Part shown: piece after piece, positions 43,201-54,930 of the stretch | How positions within the stretch are numbered: position 1 is the first letter of the stretch | Layout of the letters: every line of letters begins with the position of its first letter | Assembly: GCA_023053575.1 (NCBI GenBank) | Contig: JAKZAP010000021.1 | Location: 14,694,212-14,758,211, forward strand | Origin: Branchinecta lynchi | Taxonomy: Eukaryota; Arthropoda; Branchiopoda; Anostraca; Branchinectidae | Reading direction: 5' to 3' | Length of the DNA: 64,000 nt | Translations under genes and position numbers: made by a program | The notes under the pieces: generated by a model | Database searches by the model: none | The model's input: the letters and a program-made list of their open reading frames with translations, nothing else | Told to the model about the DNA's origin: nothing

Positions 43201-43545
43201 TTCTTGAATCACAGCTAGATTCATATAGTAACTTGTGGAAAACTCTAATAGTGAACCAAGTTAAGATGTCAGTTTAGATATAAGTTCAGTAGTACTTAAG
43301 CAGCTGGTACTTGCAGTTATTTAGGAAAGTTATTTGATACTTCTTGAGGACAGACCCTGTGTACGTTTTCGACCTTTCTGTCGAATCACAGCAAGATTTA
43401 TATAACAACTTGTGGAAAACGGTAATAGTGAACAGTTAAGATATCAGTCCAGATTTAAGTCCTTAAGGTAGTAGCCTACTTAGCCAACTGGTACCCGAAA
43501 TTAATTAGGAAGTTTGTTTGTTACTTATTGAGGACAGAGTTACCC
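43198..43545 (+). repeat. Tandem duplication, ~180-bp units
   Basis: 43198-43375 and 43378-43545 share TGAATCACAGC-AGATT, ACTTGTGGAAAAC, TAATAGTGAAC and TTATTGAGGACAGA. Confidence 0.75.
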
Positions 43546-43593
43546 TGTAACCTAGCGACATCCGCCTAGACTCTTAACACTATTTATTTCTAG

Positions 43594-43704
43594 GTGATAG
43601 ATATAAGGGACATCATCCGAACACCAAACATAGATATGATGAAAGATGTGTATATAGTTCAGTGTTTGATGGAGACAGATATGTACAAACTGCTGAAAAC
43701 ACAG
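43594..43704 (+). CDS. ERK: ERK exon 3
   Basis: 111 nt, phase 0 at both ends. Encodes [37 protein letters not shown]. Gatekeeper Gln105 is followed by CLMETD, the hinge of ERK kinases. VIDIRDI resembles protostome ERK (Drosophila IIDIRDI) rather than vertebrate IIGINDI, from memory. Met at position 112 replaces the usual Leu of ETDLYKLL, a conservative change. Confidence 0.97.
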
Positions 43705-44706
43705 GTAAGGCTAAGCGCATCTGTCAGTTCGGCCTTGTATGACGAGCCCGTATGACATGGTTTACCTTGTACTTGGAGTAGCCCGTTGATTCAAGTTTCC
43801 CAACGTGTATCTACATTTGCCATATGTTTAGTCAACAAAAACCCAGAAGAATAGATAAATTCGGTTCCTTCCCTGTCACACGTTATCCACTGCTTCCTGA
43901 CCGAAGATTGAAAATTATGTGTCTTTTTCTGTGTATACGTTTTATTTATTTTCTTTCATTTACTCCGGTTTTAAAAAATGGCGGGTTATAAGTAAATTAC
44001 TTACTTACTTACCCCCCTTAAAGTTTAACCGAATAGGTTTGAGAGACGTCAGTCTATCTGCCAATCACTTATTCACTCAAATAGGATTGAAGACCAGGTG
44101 AAAATACGTTGTTTTGATTTTGTTGCTCAACCATTGAAATGATCGATTTTCATCGAATGCAACTTTTTCTTTTGGATTCTGTGGTACCTCTATGTGCTTG
44201 TATCTCTATGCTTGAAATATTTAGCAACTATAATGGCAAACTAAATAAATCTTTTGTGGTTACACAAAAGTGGGCTTTCTTTAGGAGTAATCTTAAAAAT
44301 CAGGAATTGAACATTTCCTGAGATTTGTTTCATTTTGTCAGCCATTGAAATGCACACTTTTGTTGAAATTTAAATTCTCCGTTTCTGCATGAACTTCGTC
44401 GTCTTGGGCCATCAGTGCGTGTTCTGAAGTCTGAACGTCACTACTAGAGCCCATGATGACAAAATAGTAAATCCCTTAGCGAGTTAGAATAATTCCGTGT
44501 ATCCGAATCCGACACATACAAATAAGCTGGCTTTTCGGTTAAACTTTAAAGACGCGTTCGGTTTAGCCTTGTGTTAGTCCTGTCTCAATCCTGTCAGCCA
44601 AATCCGTTTTATTTAACTGCCTTGTCCTGCTTAAAACCGTTTTATTTTACCTGTCACATGACAGTTCTCAGCGCCCTGTCGGACAAGACCCCTTGAATGT
44701 GACTTG

Positions 44707-45131
44707 AGGCGTATTCTCGCCGTTTCCTGAGGACTCCACTTGAGGAGTCCCCGCGTTTTTGTTTGTCCCGGGGACTCACTCCCCGTATTCTCGCGAGTCC
44801 CCACGGACAGGGAATGCTCCTATTACCATCACCATCATAAAAAAGGACTCCCTTTTAGATTCGGAGGGGAGTCTATTTTGCTTGTGTTGGTGCAATGTAA
44901 AATTAATAAGAAACAATCAGAATAAACAAAACCAAAAATAAAGTGGATTCAGACTAATTTCGTCAACTGCATATTTTTTTTTTCGAACAAAATCCATTTT
45001 GGAAGCATACCTGCAGCATACCCGTGTTCTCGCTGTTTCTGTACGTGGAGTCCGCGTGGAGTGAATCCCTCTATTCTCGCCGTTCCATTCGATTCCCCGA
45101 GGAGTCCTCGGGGAACGGCGAGAATACGCCT
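44707..45131. mobile_element. Harbinger-like MITE M2, 425 bp
   Basis: Ends AGGCGTATTCTCGCCGTTTC and GGGGAACGGCGAGAATACGC CT, flanked by TTG (44704-44706 and 45132-45134). The centre matches M1 (AAAAAGGACTCCC, TTGGTGCAATGTAAAAT, AAAGTGGATTCAGACTA). Confidence 0.87.
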
Positions 45132-45228
45132 TTGGTCTAGCAGCAAGTCTCGGCACTGTCTCAGGTAGATGTCTCGACTGCTCGATTCATCTGACAAGGC
45201 TAAATAAAGTAAAGCCCCTGAGAAGGCT

Positions 45229-46001
45229 AACAAGAAGACAAAAGACTTAGATGGGATCCCAAAAATGTAATATTTGATACAGACAATTGGGTCTTGTCTT
45301 CGCAAGATCCAGTCTTAGCCAGGCGAATCATCATAGAAAACCAAGTTCAGATATACCTCTATAAGCCATATCTATTTTGTCGATGCTGACCGAAACTTCC
45401 TGCTTTACTTCTGCCAAATTTCCGGTTTCGGCCGAATTCCGAGCGAACTACTTGTCCAGCAAAAAAAAATTCATAAACGAATTCATCTCCTTGTAAAGAA
45501 CATCTAATCAGCTTCAGCTAAAACTTTGACATATAACAAATTTTCTGGGTTCAACCAGATTCCGGACGAATTACATGTCCGGGTAAAAAATGACTGTCAC
45601 ATACAGACTCAGCGTCTCTTCTTACTCTTAGACCTGTCATCTAAAAATAAAACTTTTACTTTTAAGAAACTTTCCGTTTTTTACCGTATTCCGACGAACT
45701 ACTTGTCCGGCGAGAAAGTAGTTTTCATCATCCTGTTCAGCATGTATTCCTACCCCATAATCGACTATCACATTAGCTGTTTAAAAATTCTTTGTTTGCC
45801 CCTTAATTTGAACCCCCTACCCCACCCCTAAATGAAGGGATACAGAGCTTGACCTTACCCTTGACCCAATGAATCCTCACACCAGGTTTCATCGACATAT
45901 GTCATTCCCTTCGAGAGATATCGTGCTGACAGACGGACGGACAGACGAACAACTTTTGCGATATCATAGGTGTCCCTCCACTTACGTTTTGGGATCCCAA
46001 G
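45229..46001 (+). mobile_element. Family 1 repeat copy E (shortened core)
   Basis: Head AACAAGAAGACAAAAGACTT AGATGGGATCCCAAAAATGT, about three 137-bp units, CCCCACCCCTAAATG, a AGGTTTCATC box, a GACGGACGGACAGACGAAC block, and the end CTTACGTTTTGGGATCCCAA. A MITE fragment follows directly. Confidence 0.83.
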
Positions 46002-46020
46002 AAGACGAGACTAAGACAAG

Positions 46021-46145
46021 AGGCGTGTTCTTGCCATTCTCCGGGGACTCTTTGAGGAATTGAGGGGAACGACGAGAAATATGGAGTCACCCCGCGCGGA
46101 CTCCGTGGACGGAAAACAACGAAAACAGGGGACTGCTTCCAAAAT

Positions 46146-46147
<2 letters not shown>
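46021..46147. mobile_element. Harbinger-like MITE fragment M5
   Basis: AGGCGTGTTCTTGCCATTCT with an inner hairpin, then GGAGTCACCCCGCGCGGACT CCGTGG and ACTGCTTCCAAAATGGA, running into a 30-base T-run (46148-46177). Confidence 0.7.

Positions 46148-46177
<30 letters not shown>
46148..46177 (+). repeat. Poly-T run
   Basis: About 29 consecutive T between a MITE fragment and reverse family 1 copy F. Its length may not be reliable in an assembly. Confidence 0.85.
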
Positions 46178-47527
46178 GGGGATCCCAAAACGTAAGTGGA
46201 GGGAAACCTCTATGACATCGCAAAAGTTGTCCGTCTGTCCGTCCGTCCGTCCGTCTGTAAGCACGATAACTCTCGAAGGGAATGAGATATTTTGATGAAA
46301 CTTGGTGTGAGGATTCGTTGGGTCGTCGGACCAGTCAAGTTCGTAGATGGGCTTTGTAGCCCTACATTTAGGGGTGGGGGAGGGGTTATTAAGGGGCAAA
46401 CAAAATATTTTGAAATAGCTAATGTGATAGTCGATTATGGGGTAAGAAGACATGCTGAGCACGATGGTGAAAACCATTTTCTCGACGGACCAGTAGTTCG
46501 CCCAGAATCCGGCCCAAACCGGAAAGTTTGTTAAAAGTTAAAGTTTTATTTTAGGTTGATTAGATGTTCGATTTAGGGGTGGGAATACATGCTGAAGACG
46601 ATGGTGAAAACCATTTTCTCGACGGACCAGTAGTTCGCCCAGAATCCGGCCCAAACCGGAAAGTTTGTTAAAAGTAAAAGTTTTATTTTAAGTTGATTAG
46701 ATGTTCGATTTATCGGTAGGAAGACACCCTGAACACGGTGGTGAAAACCATTTTCTTGACGGACAAGTAGTTCGCCCAGAATCTGGCCCAAACCGGAAAG
46801 TTTGTTAAAAGTAAAAGTTTTATTTTAAGTTGATTAGATGTTCGATTTATCGGTAGGAAGACACCCTGAACACGGTGGTGAAAACCATTTTCTTGACGGA
46901 CAAGTAGTTCGCCCAGAATCTGGCCCAAACCGGAAAGTTTGTTAAAATTAAAAGTTTTAGTTGAAGTTGATTAGATGTTCGATTTAGGGCAAGAAGACAT
47001 GCTGAACACTAATGTGAGAACAATTTTCTATCCGGACATGTAGTTCGCCCGGAATCCGGCCAAAACCGGAAAATTGGTAGAAGTTAAAGTTTTATTGCTA
47101 GTTGATTAGATAACCGATTTAGGGGTAAGAAGAGATGCTGAATCCGTGTGTGACAATCATATTTTACCCGGATATATAATTCGACCGGAATCCGTCTGGA
47201 GTCGGAAAATTTGTTATACGTTAAATTTTTATTTGAAGTTGATTAGATGTTCATTATTGGGGAAAGAAGATACCCTGAGTTAATTTTTGAGCTTTCTTTT
47301 TTTCGCCGGACAATTAGTTCTGGAGTTTGGACGAAATCGGGAAATTCGCGGTAGTGGCAGGAAGTTTTTCTCAGATGATTAGCTATTTGGCCTTAATCTG
47401 TTTCTGAATTTTAATTATAAAAATGTTCAAGGAGTCTGGCGATGACTGGATCTGGCTAAGACAAGACCCAGTTGTCTGGATCAGATATTGAATTTTTGGG
47501 ATCCCATCGAAATATTTGGTCTTGTTA
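46178..47527 (-). mobile_element. Family 1 repeat copy F, complete, reverse orientation
   Basis: On the plus strand it begins GGGGATCCCAAAACGTAAGT and a GTCCGTCCGTCCGTCC block. About eight 137-bp units follow, two of which (46690-46825 and 46830-46960) are almost identical. It ends TTGAATTTTTGGGATCCCAT CGAAATATTTGGTCTTGTT. Confidence 0.88.
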
Positions 47528-47659
47528 ATAATTACGCAGGTAATCAGTTAATTTTACATTGTTACTTGAACAAAAAATCGTAACCACGTTTAAAGAGATG
47601 CCTTTTTCTCAAAATCAGTTTGAGGACTTCAGCGACTCCCAGAGTTGATTCCCCTCTCA

Positions 47660-47772
47660 CACCAAGTTTCATCAAAATATATCATTCCCTTCGAGAGTTA
47701 TCGTGCTGACAGATGGACAACTTTTGCGATGTCATAGGTATCCCTCCACTTACGTTTTGGGATCCCAAAAAG
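47660..47772 (+). mobile_element. Family 1 repeat tail fragment G
   Basis: CACCAAGTTTCATCAAAATA through ATCGTGCTGACAGATGGACA to CTTACGTTTTGGGATCCCAA. Only the last 110 bp are present. Confidence 0.8.
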
Positions 47773-47788
47773 ACGAGACCGAGATAAG

Positions 47789-47935
47789 AGGCGTGTTTTT
47801 GTTGTTCCCCCGGGAACTCTTTGAGGAATCGAGGGAACGACGTTGAATATATGGAGTCACCCCGCGCGTACTCCATGGATGGAAAACAACGAGAACAGGG
47901 TGAATGCTTCCAAAATGGATTTTTTTCGAAAAATA
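47789..47935. mobile_element. Harbinger-like MITE fragment M6
   Basis: AGGCGTGTTTTTGTTGTTCC ... GAGTCACCCCGCGCGTACTC ... TGCTTCCAAAATGGATTTTT. Like M5 it lies directly after a family 1 tail. Confidence 0.7.
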
Positions 47936-48074
47936 TTAATTCAGGCGACGGAATCAGACTGGATCCGCTTTCTTTCTCATTTTGTTTATTATGATCGTTG
48001 CGACAAGCTAAAAAGCTTAACGCCATATGTAATAATAAATGATTGTTGTTACTATATTTTAAATTGTTACTTAC

Positions 48075-50560
48075 AAACAAACAAGAGCTACGAGCTCATA
48101 TGGCACTTGTTACGAGTAGGCAGTACAAGCAAGTAGATGAGAACGTCGCAAAATACACCCGCCCTCCAAAAACGTGCTTCGGAGTTTCACTCACTTCTGA
48201 GCAGTTCCGGCGTCGTCGATTATCTGTAGTAAATGCACGTATGACTGTTCAAACTCCCAAGTTTCAGCCCAATAAATCCACTCGTTTGATCCCTAGACCT
48301 GCTACACGGTTTCCGGTACTCCGTCCATCTCCCCCTACCGTGGCCGAATCTGGTTCGGACTAAAAAATGGATCATCTAAACATCTTCTTTTATACCATCT
48401 ATCAAGCTTCACTCGAATCTGAGCATTTTTGGAAAATTCCGGTATCCCCCCCCCCCCAACGTTGTCGGATCCGGTTCTGGCCCAAAATATGTCATGTAGG
48501 GTATATGCTCTCTCTACGTTCCATGTTTTATTTAAACTGATGCACTCGTTTGACCCTATGCGAGCCTTAAAGTTTCCAGCAATCTCCCTCCAACTCCCCC
48601 CACTGTGGCCGAATAAGACTTGAAAATATAAACGTCGTATCTCTTAATTCCCTCTTCCTGTCCATCAAGTTTTACTGAAATTGGAGCATAGCGTATCTGC
48701 AAGTTTTCAGAACCCCCCCCCCCCACCTTGGCCGAATCCGGCCCGGACGCCAGATAACAAATCTAGGCCGCATAAACTCGGCATTGTCGAACTTGCATCT
48801 CATTCGGTCGATCCGTTTTTTTTTTGCATGTCAGAAGTCCCCCCCCCCCCCAATTCCCCCAAGCGTGGTCGCATATAGTCCGAACGCATGTTTTATATAT
48901 CGACGCCATCGACTCTTATCACCCATTAAGTTTCACTCGAATCAGACCACCTGTTCGCAATTTACAGAAGTCAATTTCCATGTTTCTCTTCCCTCGCTCC
49001 CCCAACAAGACCAAAGGTTTCGATGGGATCCCAAAAATTCAATATCTGATCCAGACAACTGGGTCTTGTCTTGGCCACATCCAGTCTTCGCCAGACTCCT
49101 TGAACATTTTTACAATTAAAACTCAGAAACAGCTTAAGGCCAAATAGCTAATCACCTGAGAAAACCAAGTTCAGATTTGGATTCAGCATGTGTGTTTACC
49201 CCTATAAGTCATATCTGTTTTGACGAAAACTTCCTGCCACTTCTGCCAATTTCCCGGTTCCGGCCGAACTCCAAGACCACTTGTCCGGCGAAAAAAGAAA
49301 GATCAAAGACGAAATCAGGGTGTCTTCTTTCCCCAGTAATGAACATATAATCAACTTCAAATAGAAATTTAGCTTATAACAAATTTTCCGATTCCAGCCG
49401 AATTCCGGTCGAACTATATGTCCGGGTAAAATAAGATTGTCATACAGGGACTCAGCATCTCTTCTTACCCCTAAATCGCTTATCTAATCAACTAAAAAAA
49501 AACTTTGACTTCCAACAGTTTTCCGGTTTTGGCCGGATTCCGGACGAACTACAGGTCCGAGTAGAAACTTCTTTTCACATAAGTGTTCAGCATGTCTTCT
49601 TGCCCTAAATCGAACATCTAATCAACTCCAAATAAAACTTTTAATTTTGACAAACTTTCCGGTTTGGGCCGGATTCCGGTCGAAATACTTGTCCGTCGAG
49701 AAAATAGTTTTCACCATCGTCTTCAGCATGTCTTCCTACCTCTAAATCGAACATTTAATCAACTTCAAATAAAACTTTTACTTTCAACAAACTTTCCGGT
49801 TTGGGCCGGATTCCGGGCGAAATACTTGTCCGTCGAGAAAATAATTTTCACCATGATCTTCAGCATGTCTTCCTACCCCTAAATCGAACATCTAATCAAT
49901 TTCAAATAAAACTTTCACTTTCAACAAACTTTCCGGTTTGGGCCGGATTCCGGGCGAAATACTTGTCCGTCGAGAAAATAATTTTCACCATCGTCTTCAG
50001 CATGTCTTCCTATCCCTAAATCGAACATCTAATCAACTTCAAATAAAACTTTTACTTTCAACAAACTTTCCGGTTTTGGCCGGATTCCGGGCGAACTAAT
50101 TGTCCGATGACAAAATGGTTTTCACCATCGTGTTCAGCATGTCTTCTTACCCCATAATCAACTATCACATTAGCTGTTTCAAAATATTTTGTTTGTCCCT
50201 TAATTTAAATCCCCTCCCCCACCCCTAAATGTAGAGCTACATAGCCCATCTACGAACTTGACTGGTCCGACGACCCAACGAACCCTCACACCAAGTTTCA
50301 TCAAAATATCTCATTCCCTTCGAGAGTTATCGTGCTTACAGACGGACGGACGGACGGACGGACGGACGGACGGACGGACGGACGGACAGACGGACAACTT
50401 TTGCGATGTCATAGGTATCCCTCCACTTACGTTTTGGGATCCCAAAAATACGCTTATATGGAAGTGCCCGAACTAGCAAAACCGGGACCGACAGACCGAC
50501 TGACGGACAGAAATTACAATCGCTATATGGCACTTGCCGAAGGCATGCTCTTTTCTCAAA
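48075..50560 (+). mobile_element. Family 2 repeat copy c (split by family 1 copy H)
   Basis: Head AACAAGAGCTACGAGCTCAT ATGGCACTTGTTACGAGTAG, about six poly-C-bearing units (CCCCCCCAACNTTG, ATCCGGTTCGGAC words), then copy H at 49004-50449. The family 2 end resumes at 50450: ATATGGAAGTGCCCGAACTA GCAAAACCGGGACCGACAGA, ACGGACAG, and CGCTATATGGCACTTGCCGA AGGC. Confidence 0.8.
49004..50449 (+). mobile_element. Family 1 repeat copy H, complete
   Basis: Head AACAAGACCAAAGGTTTCGA TGGGATCCCAAAAATTCAAT. Eight units spaced close to 137 bp follow (for example AAATCGAACAT at about 49608, 49746, 49883 and 50020). Then CCCACCCCTAAATGTAG, the AAGTTTCATCAAAATATCTC box, a long GACG run (50340-50395, about 12 units), and the end TTACGTTTTGGGATCCCAAA. 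Confidence 0.9.
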
Positions 50561-50757
50561 ATCAGTTTTAGGACTTCAGCAACTCCCAGATTGATTCCCC
50601 TCCGATCTGAAAGGGAGTTCTTTTTATTATGATGATGATAATCGGAGCATTCCCCGTCCGTGGGGTCTAGCGAGAATACGGGAGGTGATTCCCTGGGACA
50701 AACAAAAACTCGGGGACTCCTCAAAAGGAGTCCTCGGGGAACGGCGAGAATACGCCT
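50555..50757. mobile_element. Harbinger-like MITE, right half (M7)
   Basis: GATTCCCCTCCGATCTGAAA, ATCGGAGCATTCCCCGTCC, then GGGGACTCCTCAAAAGGAGT CCTCGGGGAACGGCGAGAAT ACGCCT. Same outer end as M1, M2 and M4. Confidence 0.78.
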
Positions 50758-50767
50758 AAGAAGGACT

Positions 50768-50947
50768 CAAACCGAACGCAGCTTGAAGCTTGGTGCCCAA
50801 ACCGAACGCAGCTTGAAGCTTGGTGCCCACGGAAACCGGATTCTTGTTCACCGAGACGAATTTTGCGTTGCCGACACGTCGTTCTAACTTCCAAGGCGGA
50901 TTTGTTTCGCGTCGTGGGAAATATTTACATTCGGTGGGCACCAAGAC
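50768..50947. repeat. 30-bp tandem pair and 14-bp inverted repeat
   Basis: AAACCGAACGCAGCTTGAAG CTTGGTGCCC occurs twice in a row (50769-50827). CTTGGTGCCCAC at 50817 is inverted as GTGGGCACCAAG at 50935-50946, about 105 bp away. Confidence 0.65.
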
Positions 50948-51018
50948 TTAGTAGAACACTGGTTATATAGGAGTAGAAAATAAAATAGAAGCCTTATAGG
51001 ACTTTGGGTGTACTTTAA

Positions 51019-51467
51019 AGTTTAACTGAAAAGATAACTTATTTCTGTATCATGTAATTGAATTCACTGCACTATTTAATTTAATATGACGTTCAGAATA
51101 TTTACGGCCATCCTCACAACGCATTTTACTATGACGCTGGGAATTTGAATCTCAATATAATCGCGGCTTTTCAGTGGCCAAGGATCTGCTCGCGGATTAA
51201 GGCGGCCTACAGCTTGAACACTTCTGTTTCGTAAGTCGTTTTCGTCAAGCATAGGCTACAACACAGGTACAAGAGCAGAGGTGCCTCAAACTCGACACGG
51301 AATCAACTATATGATTATTGATTATTCGGACACAGCGGAGCAACGAAGTAACGCATTTTCTTTTGGTCTTCAAGCCTCTTTTTTTTCTTTTCTTTTTTTC
51401 AAGCCTCTTTAAGTGAGTAAGTGTTGGATAACTAGATTGTACTATCTCAGCCCTTTTCAGTTCAACT
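51019..51467. mobile_element. TTAA-flanked MITE, 449 bp, copy 1
   Basis: Ends AGTTTAACTGAAAAG and CTTTTCAGTTCAACT, with TTAA on both sides (51015-51018 and 51468-51471). Copies at 58302-58753 and 59494-62576 share ATGACGTTCA, CGCGGCTTTT-AGTGG, GAAGTAACGCATTTTC and GTCTTCAAGCC. A TTAA target points to piggyBac- or Kolobok-type transposition. It ends 130 bp before ERK exon 4. Confidence 0.83.
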
Positions 51468-51533
51468 TTAAGAACAAAGTCCTGCAGGAGATAATGTATG
51501 GTATACGTGTATGGTGTGATGGAAATTCACTAG

Positions 51534-51734
<201 letters not shown>

Positions 51735-51908
51735 TGAGCTTTTTTCATGTTCTACCCGGTGAAAATTTGTAGCCTGTGTAGTAGTATGGTAGTAGCACGA
51801 AAAAGTTGCATGTGATACTATGTAATAGCAAAGAATACTATCATTTAATGTGCCTCAGACTGGTCCAATCTTAAGTAGTAATATCCAGTAGCATCCTATC
51901 TTGCCATA

Positions 51909-52380
51909 AGGCCTTTTTCCGCGACACAATTGTGGGCCACACACTTCTGAATGTTTGTTGCGGAAACACGATTGTGTGCCACGCAGTCGAACCGCTAGTC
52001 GAAACTCGCGGAAACGCCGTTTTGTCTATTTTTTGGCGGTAATTTCAAATATATGAAAATAAAAATAAAATTCATGTAAAATCTCAATAAATAGAACGGT
52101 TTATTTTTCCATACCATTCTGTACAAAAAGGTCACCTCAGTTTTAAGTCTATACACTTGAAAAAGTAGTTAACTCATTGTTTAGACACTATTTTGCTTCT
52201 TAATTTGAACTTCACGCCAGAATCGAGCCACAAAACCGACAATCACCTCGCCAGTTGTTTGTCGAATTTTAGCCACAAAGCGAGCCACGAAAATCTTGTG
52301 GGCCGCACGAAAGACCACTGAAACACTCTTTTGAGCCACAGCCGACCCACAAACTGTTTGTGGGAGCACGGAAAACGCCT
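51909..52380. mobile_element. Harbinger-like MITE of a second family, 472 bp
   Basis: Ends AGGCCTTTTTCCGCG and GGAAAACGCCT are inverted. ATA is duplicated at 51906-51908 and 52381-52383. Subterminal TTGTGGGCC and GGGCCGCA words face each other (51928 and 52293). It lies 177 bp after ERK exon 4. Confidence 0.75.
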
Positions 52381-52520
52381 ATAGTAGCATCCAGTGTTGC
52401 TAATACTAGCATATAGTAGTATGCAGTAACACAGTAGCCTCGAAGTAGAAGCATATAGTAGCATCAGTTGGTACTGCAAGCTACTTTTTCGTACTATTTT
52501 GAGATACATTTTTCATCGGG

Positions 52521-52647
52521 TACAGTGTAAATAAAATCTCTAATTTGGATTAATCTTATCCCAGTAGAGATAAGGTTAATCCCAGTAGGAAATACTGTAG
52601 TTAACTTTAATCCTTACTCGGAGAAACTTATTACAGTTTATTTGTAG
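52521..52647. mobile_element. TA-flanked MITE, copy 2 (diverged)
   Basis: TACAGTGTAAATAAA, GGATTAATCTTATCCCAGTA and its inverted partner, CTCGGAGAAACTTATTACAG. Related to 37251-37408. Confidence 0.65.
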
Positions 52648-52736
52648 ATGGACGTGGACACAGCATTCTTTGAACTGTTGTACCAAATTCGCGCTTTTCC
52701 AATTCACAGCACCAGTCGATATAGAGCGTTTATGTA

Positions 52737-53546
52737 GAGCGTGTTCAACCTCGCCAATTTCAATTTCAGTTTATTTTAAAAATTCCTTCACGGGCAAGCC
52801 GAACATTGGATTTTTCGTCATAAACATAATAACATCAACACCTTTGTCATAATTTTGTCATAAATAATAAACTTATGTACAATTCGAATCACTGTAAGTG
52901 ATCATTTACAATTACACTTATATTAGAACTGAAATTCAAATCACCATAACATAAACAGGAGTTACAACGAATTATGCATTTCGACGAATGACGTCACATT
53001 AAACGTATGTAAGAACTAGGATTCAAACAATTATAAAATAAGCACGAATTACGATGAATTATACAAAAATCACGATGAGTTATACATTTCGACGAATGAC
53101 GGTACGAAGCTTTTTCTGTATCGGTCATGAGATGCAGAAACAGGATGTAGCTTAGGAATCGGCTGCGAAACCATTCGCGCGGGTCTAGGCCTAACGGGTT
53201 CAAACTCAGGCGGGAAAATGTCTCGCAGACGAGGATTCTCAAGCGTCTTAACTCCAAATTTAAGGCACATTTTCCCCCGACGTTGGGCCAAAGATTCCAG
53301 CTTGAAACTCCAAAAGTTACTAACGCTGACCGTTCCAACCTTCTCGAAAAAGTAACTAATAGTAACTATTTGCTTACCACGCTCGGGAGCGTAGTAACTA
53401 CGGATCTCTGAAACGTGATTGGTCGGATTCGCCCATGGCATGATATTCTGCTGGGAAATAGAAAAACCGTTCCAGCCTTGAGGGCAAAAAGCCAGAATTC
53501 GTGACGCCATGCGTAGTAACCATGTTAAGTAGGGTGGAACACGCTC
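52737..53546. mobile_element. MITE of the GAGCGTGTTCCACCC family, ~810 bp
   Basis: Left end GAGCGTGTTCAACC, right end GGGTGGAACACGCTC, with ATA or GTA at the edges. The right part (53225-53546) matches 58919-59199 and 53982-54277 (GTTCCAACCTTCTCGAAA-AGTAACTA, CGCTCGGGAGCG, GAATTCGTGACG). The AT-rich left part has a short direct repeat, ATTTCGACGAATGACG (about 52979 and 53087). Confidence 0.72.
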
Positions 53547-53981
53547 ATAGAGTGAGGAGGCATGTTGTTGCAACTTTCGAACATGCTGATGAGTGTGCGA
53601 TCAGTTTAGTTATCTTCAAAGTCCCAACCGTCATTTACTGGGTCGAAAAGTCAGAATGCATCCGACAACTCTCTGGAAAACAATTTAATAGAATTTGTTG
53701 ACCAATTTTTGAAAAAAGTAAGTAGCTATACCAGCCCCTACCCTACCCCTTTATTCACACAGGTGAAAGCTCTGCACCTAGAGGATTAAACTACGATTGG
53801 AAACGCTATTCCGAGTTGAGGCGTAGAACTCGTAGAATCACCAACCCAAGATTGAAAACTAAAGAGAGAGAGATTCTATTGATAAAGTAGAACGAACACA
53901 TAAGAAGCAGGGCCGCCCCATAAAGCTTTCACCTCTTAAAGGGCGACCGTACAGTCAGGATTGTCAAGAGCTCGACTTATA
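53547..53981. other. Unassigned stretch between two MITEs
   Basis: No clear open frame or repeat. 53750-53950 is purine-rich and compositionally unlike its flanks. Confidence 0.35.
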
Positions 53982-54277
53982 GAGCGTGTTCCACCCTACT
54001 TACCGTACCTGACGTCAGGAATTCTGGCTTTTTGTCGCCTAGGCTGGAACGATTTTTCTATTCCCCAGCAGAATATCATGCCAGGGGCTAATCAGACCAA
54101 TCACGTTACAGAGATGCCTAGTTGCCACGCTTAATACGCTCCCGAGCATGGTAAGCTAATAGTTACTATTAGTTACTATTTCGAGAAGGTTGGAACGGTC
54201 AGCGTAGTAACTTTTTACGAGGTTGGAATGAAAGTAGTAACTAATAGTTACTGTTGTTAGAAGGGTGGAAGACGCTC
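53982..54277. mobile_element. MITE of the GAGCGTGTTCCACCC family, 296 bp
   Basis: Ends GAGCGTGTTCCACCCTACTT and AGAAGGGTGGAAGACGCTC, flanked by TA/ATA. The inside has GAATTCTGGCTTTTTGTCG, AATATCATGCCAGGGGC and CTCCCGAGCATGGTAAG, in the opposite order to 53225-53546. Confidence 0.8.
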
Positions 54278-54384
54278 ATAGTGTCAAAACTGCTGACAAA
54301 AAGGTGCGTTTTGACACATCGAAATCTTTTAGCGCATTTCGTTGCGCGAGGCTCGAAATTCGAATAATTGGTAATTATTCTGAA

Positions 54385-54765
54385 TTTGCAAGACCTTAGA
54401 CCTTGGTTCCTCCAGAGCCATCGGTGGCGCATAGTGCGTCGATGACGTCTTCCCATTCAGGTACTAGCTAGGTACCAGCCGTCCTCAGATCTCGGTCATA
54501 TGTTCGCCTGAATGTGTTTTTGGGGCTGCCTCGCTTTCTTCTCCCGTCTGGCTTCCACTCGTAGGTTGTTCAAGGAAGGCGGCTCTCATCCATACGAAGG
54601 ACGTGTCCGAGGTATGTCCACCGCCTTCTTTTTAGCAGCTCGATTACAGACGGCTGACCTGTTTTTCTGGGTATTTCTACATTGGTGATTTTTGTTGCCA
54701 GCTTATATTCAAGATTTTTCTGAGGCCATATCATCAAATTTGTAAGAATTTGTAATAACATTTTT
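54385..54765 (-). pseudogene. LINE RT C-terminal relic
   Basis: On the minus strand RRRWTYLGHVLRMDESRLP, a stop, then TTYEWKPDGRRKRGSPKNTF RRTYDRDL and further on EDVIDALCATDGSGG. The LGHVLRM...W.P.G.RKRG.P..T.RR...ALC pattern is the familiar C-terminus of RTE/CR1-like LINEs. It has stops and is 5' and 3' incomplete. Confidence 0.8.
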
Positions 54766-54816
54766 CAAAACATTTCTTAATTGTTAGATCGCAGTTTTGT
54801 AAATAAAAGTTTATCG

Positions 54817-54930
54817 GAAATGAGCTTTATAGGGCTTCAAACTGTTTCTGTGTACAAAACAAAGTTTAGTAATTTTGTTTCGGAATTTTTTTACAAAATT
54901 TAACTGGAAATGAGCTTTATAGGGCTTCAA
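54817..54930 (+). repeat. 24-bp direct repeat pair
   Basis: GGAAATGAGCTTTATAGGGC TTCAA occurs at 54816-54840 and 54906-54930, within an AT-rich stretch (54770-55128) that has no other structure. Confidence 0.7.

Noticed and set aside
45902..50571. Open frames with TDGRTDG repeats
   Set aside because: They are translations of the (GACG)n block and appear on both strands and in several frames.
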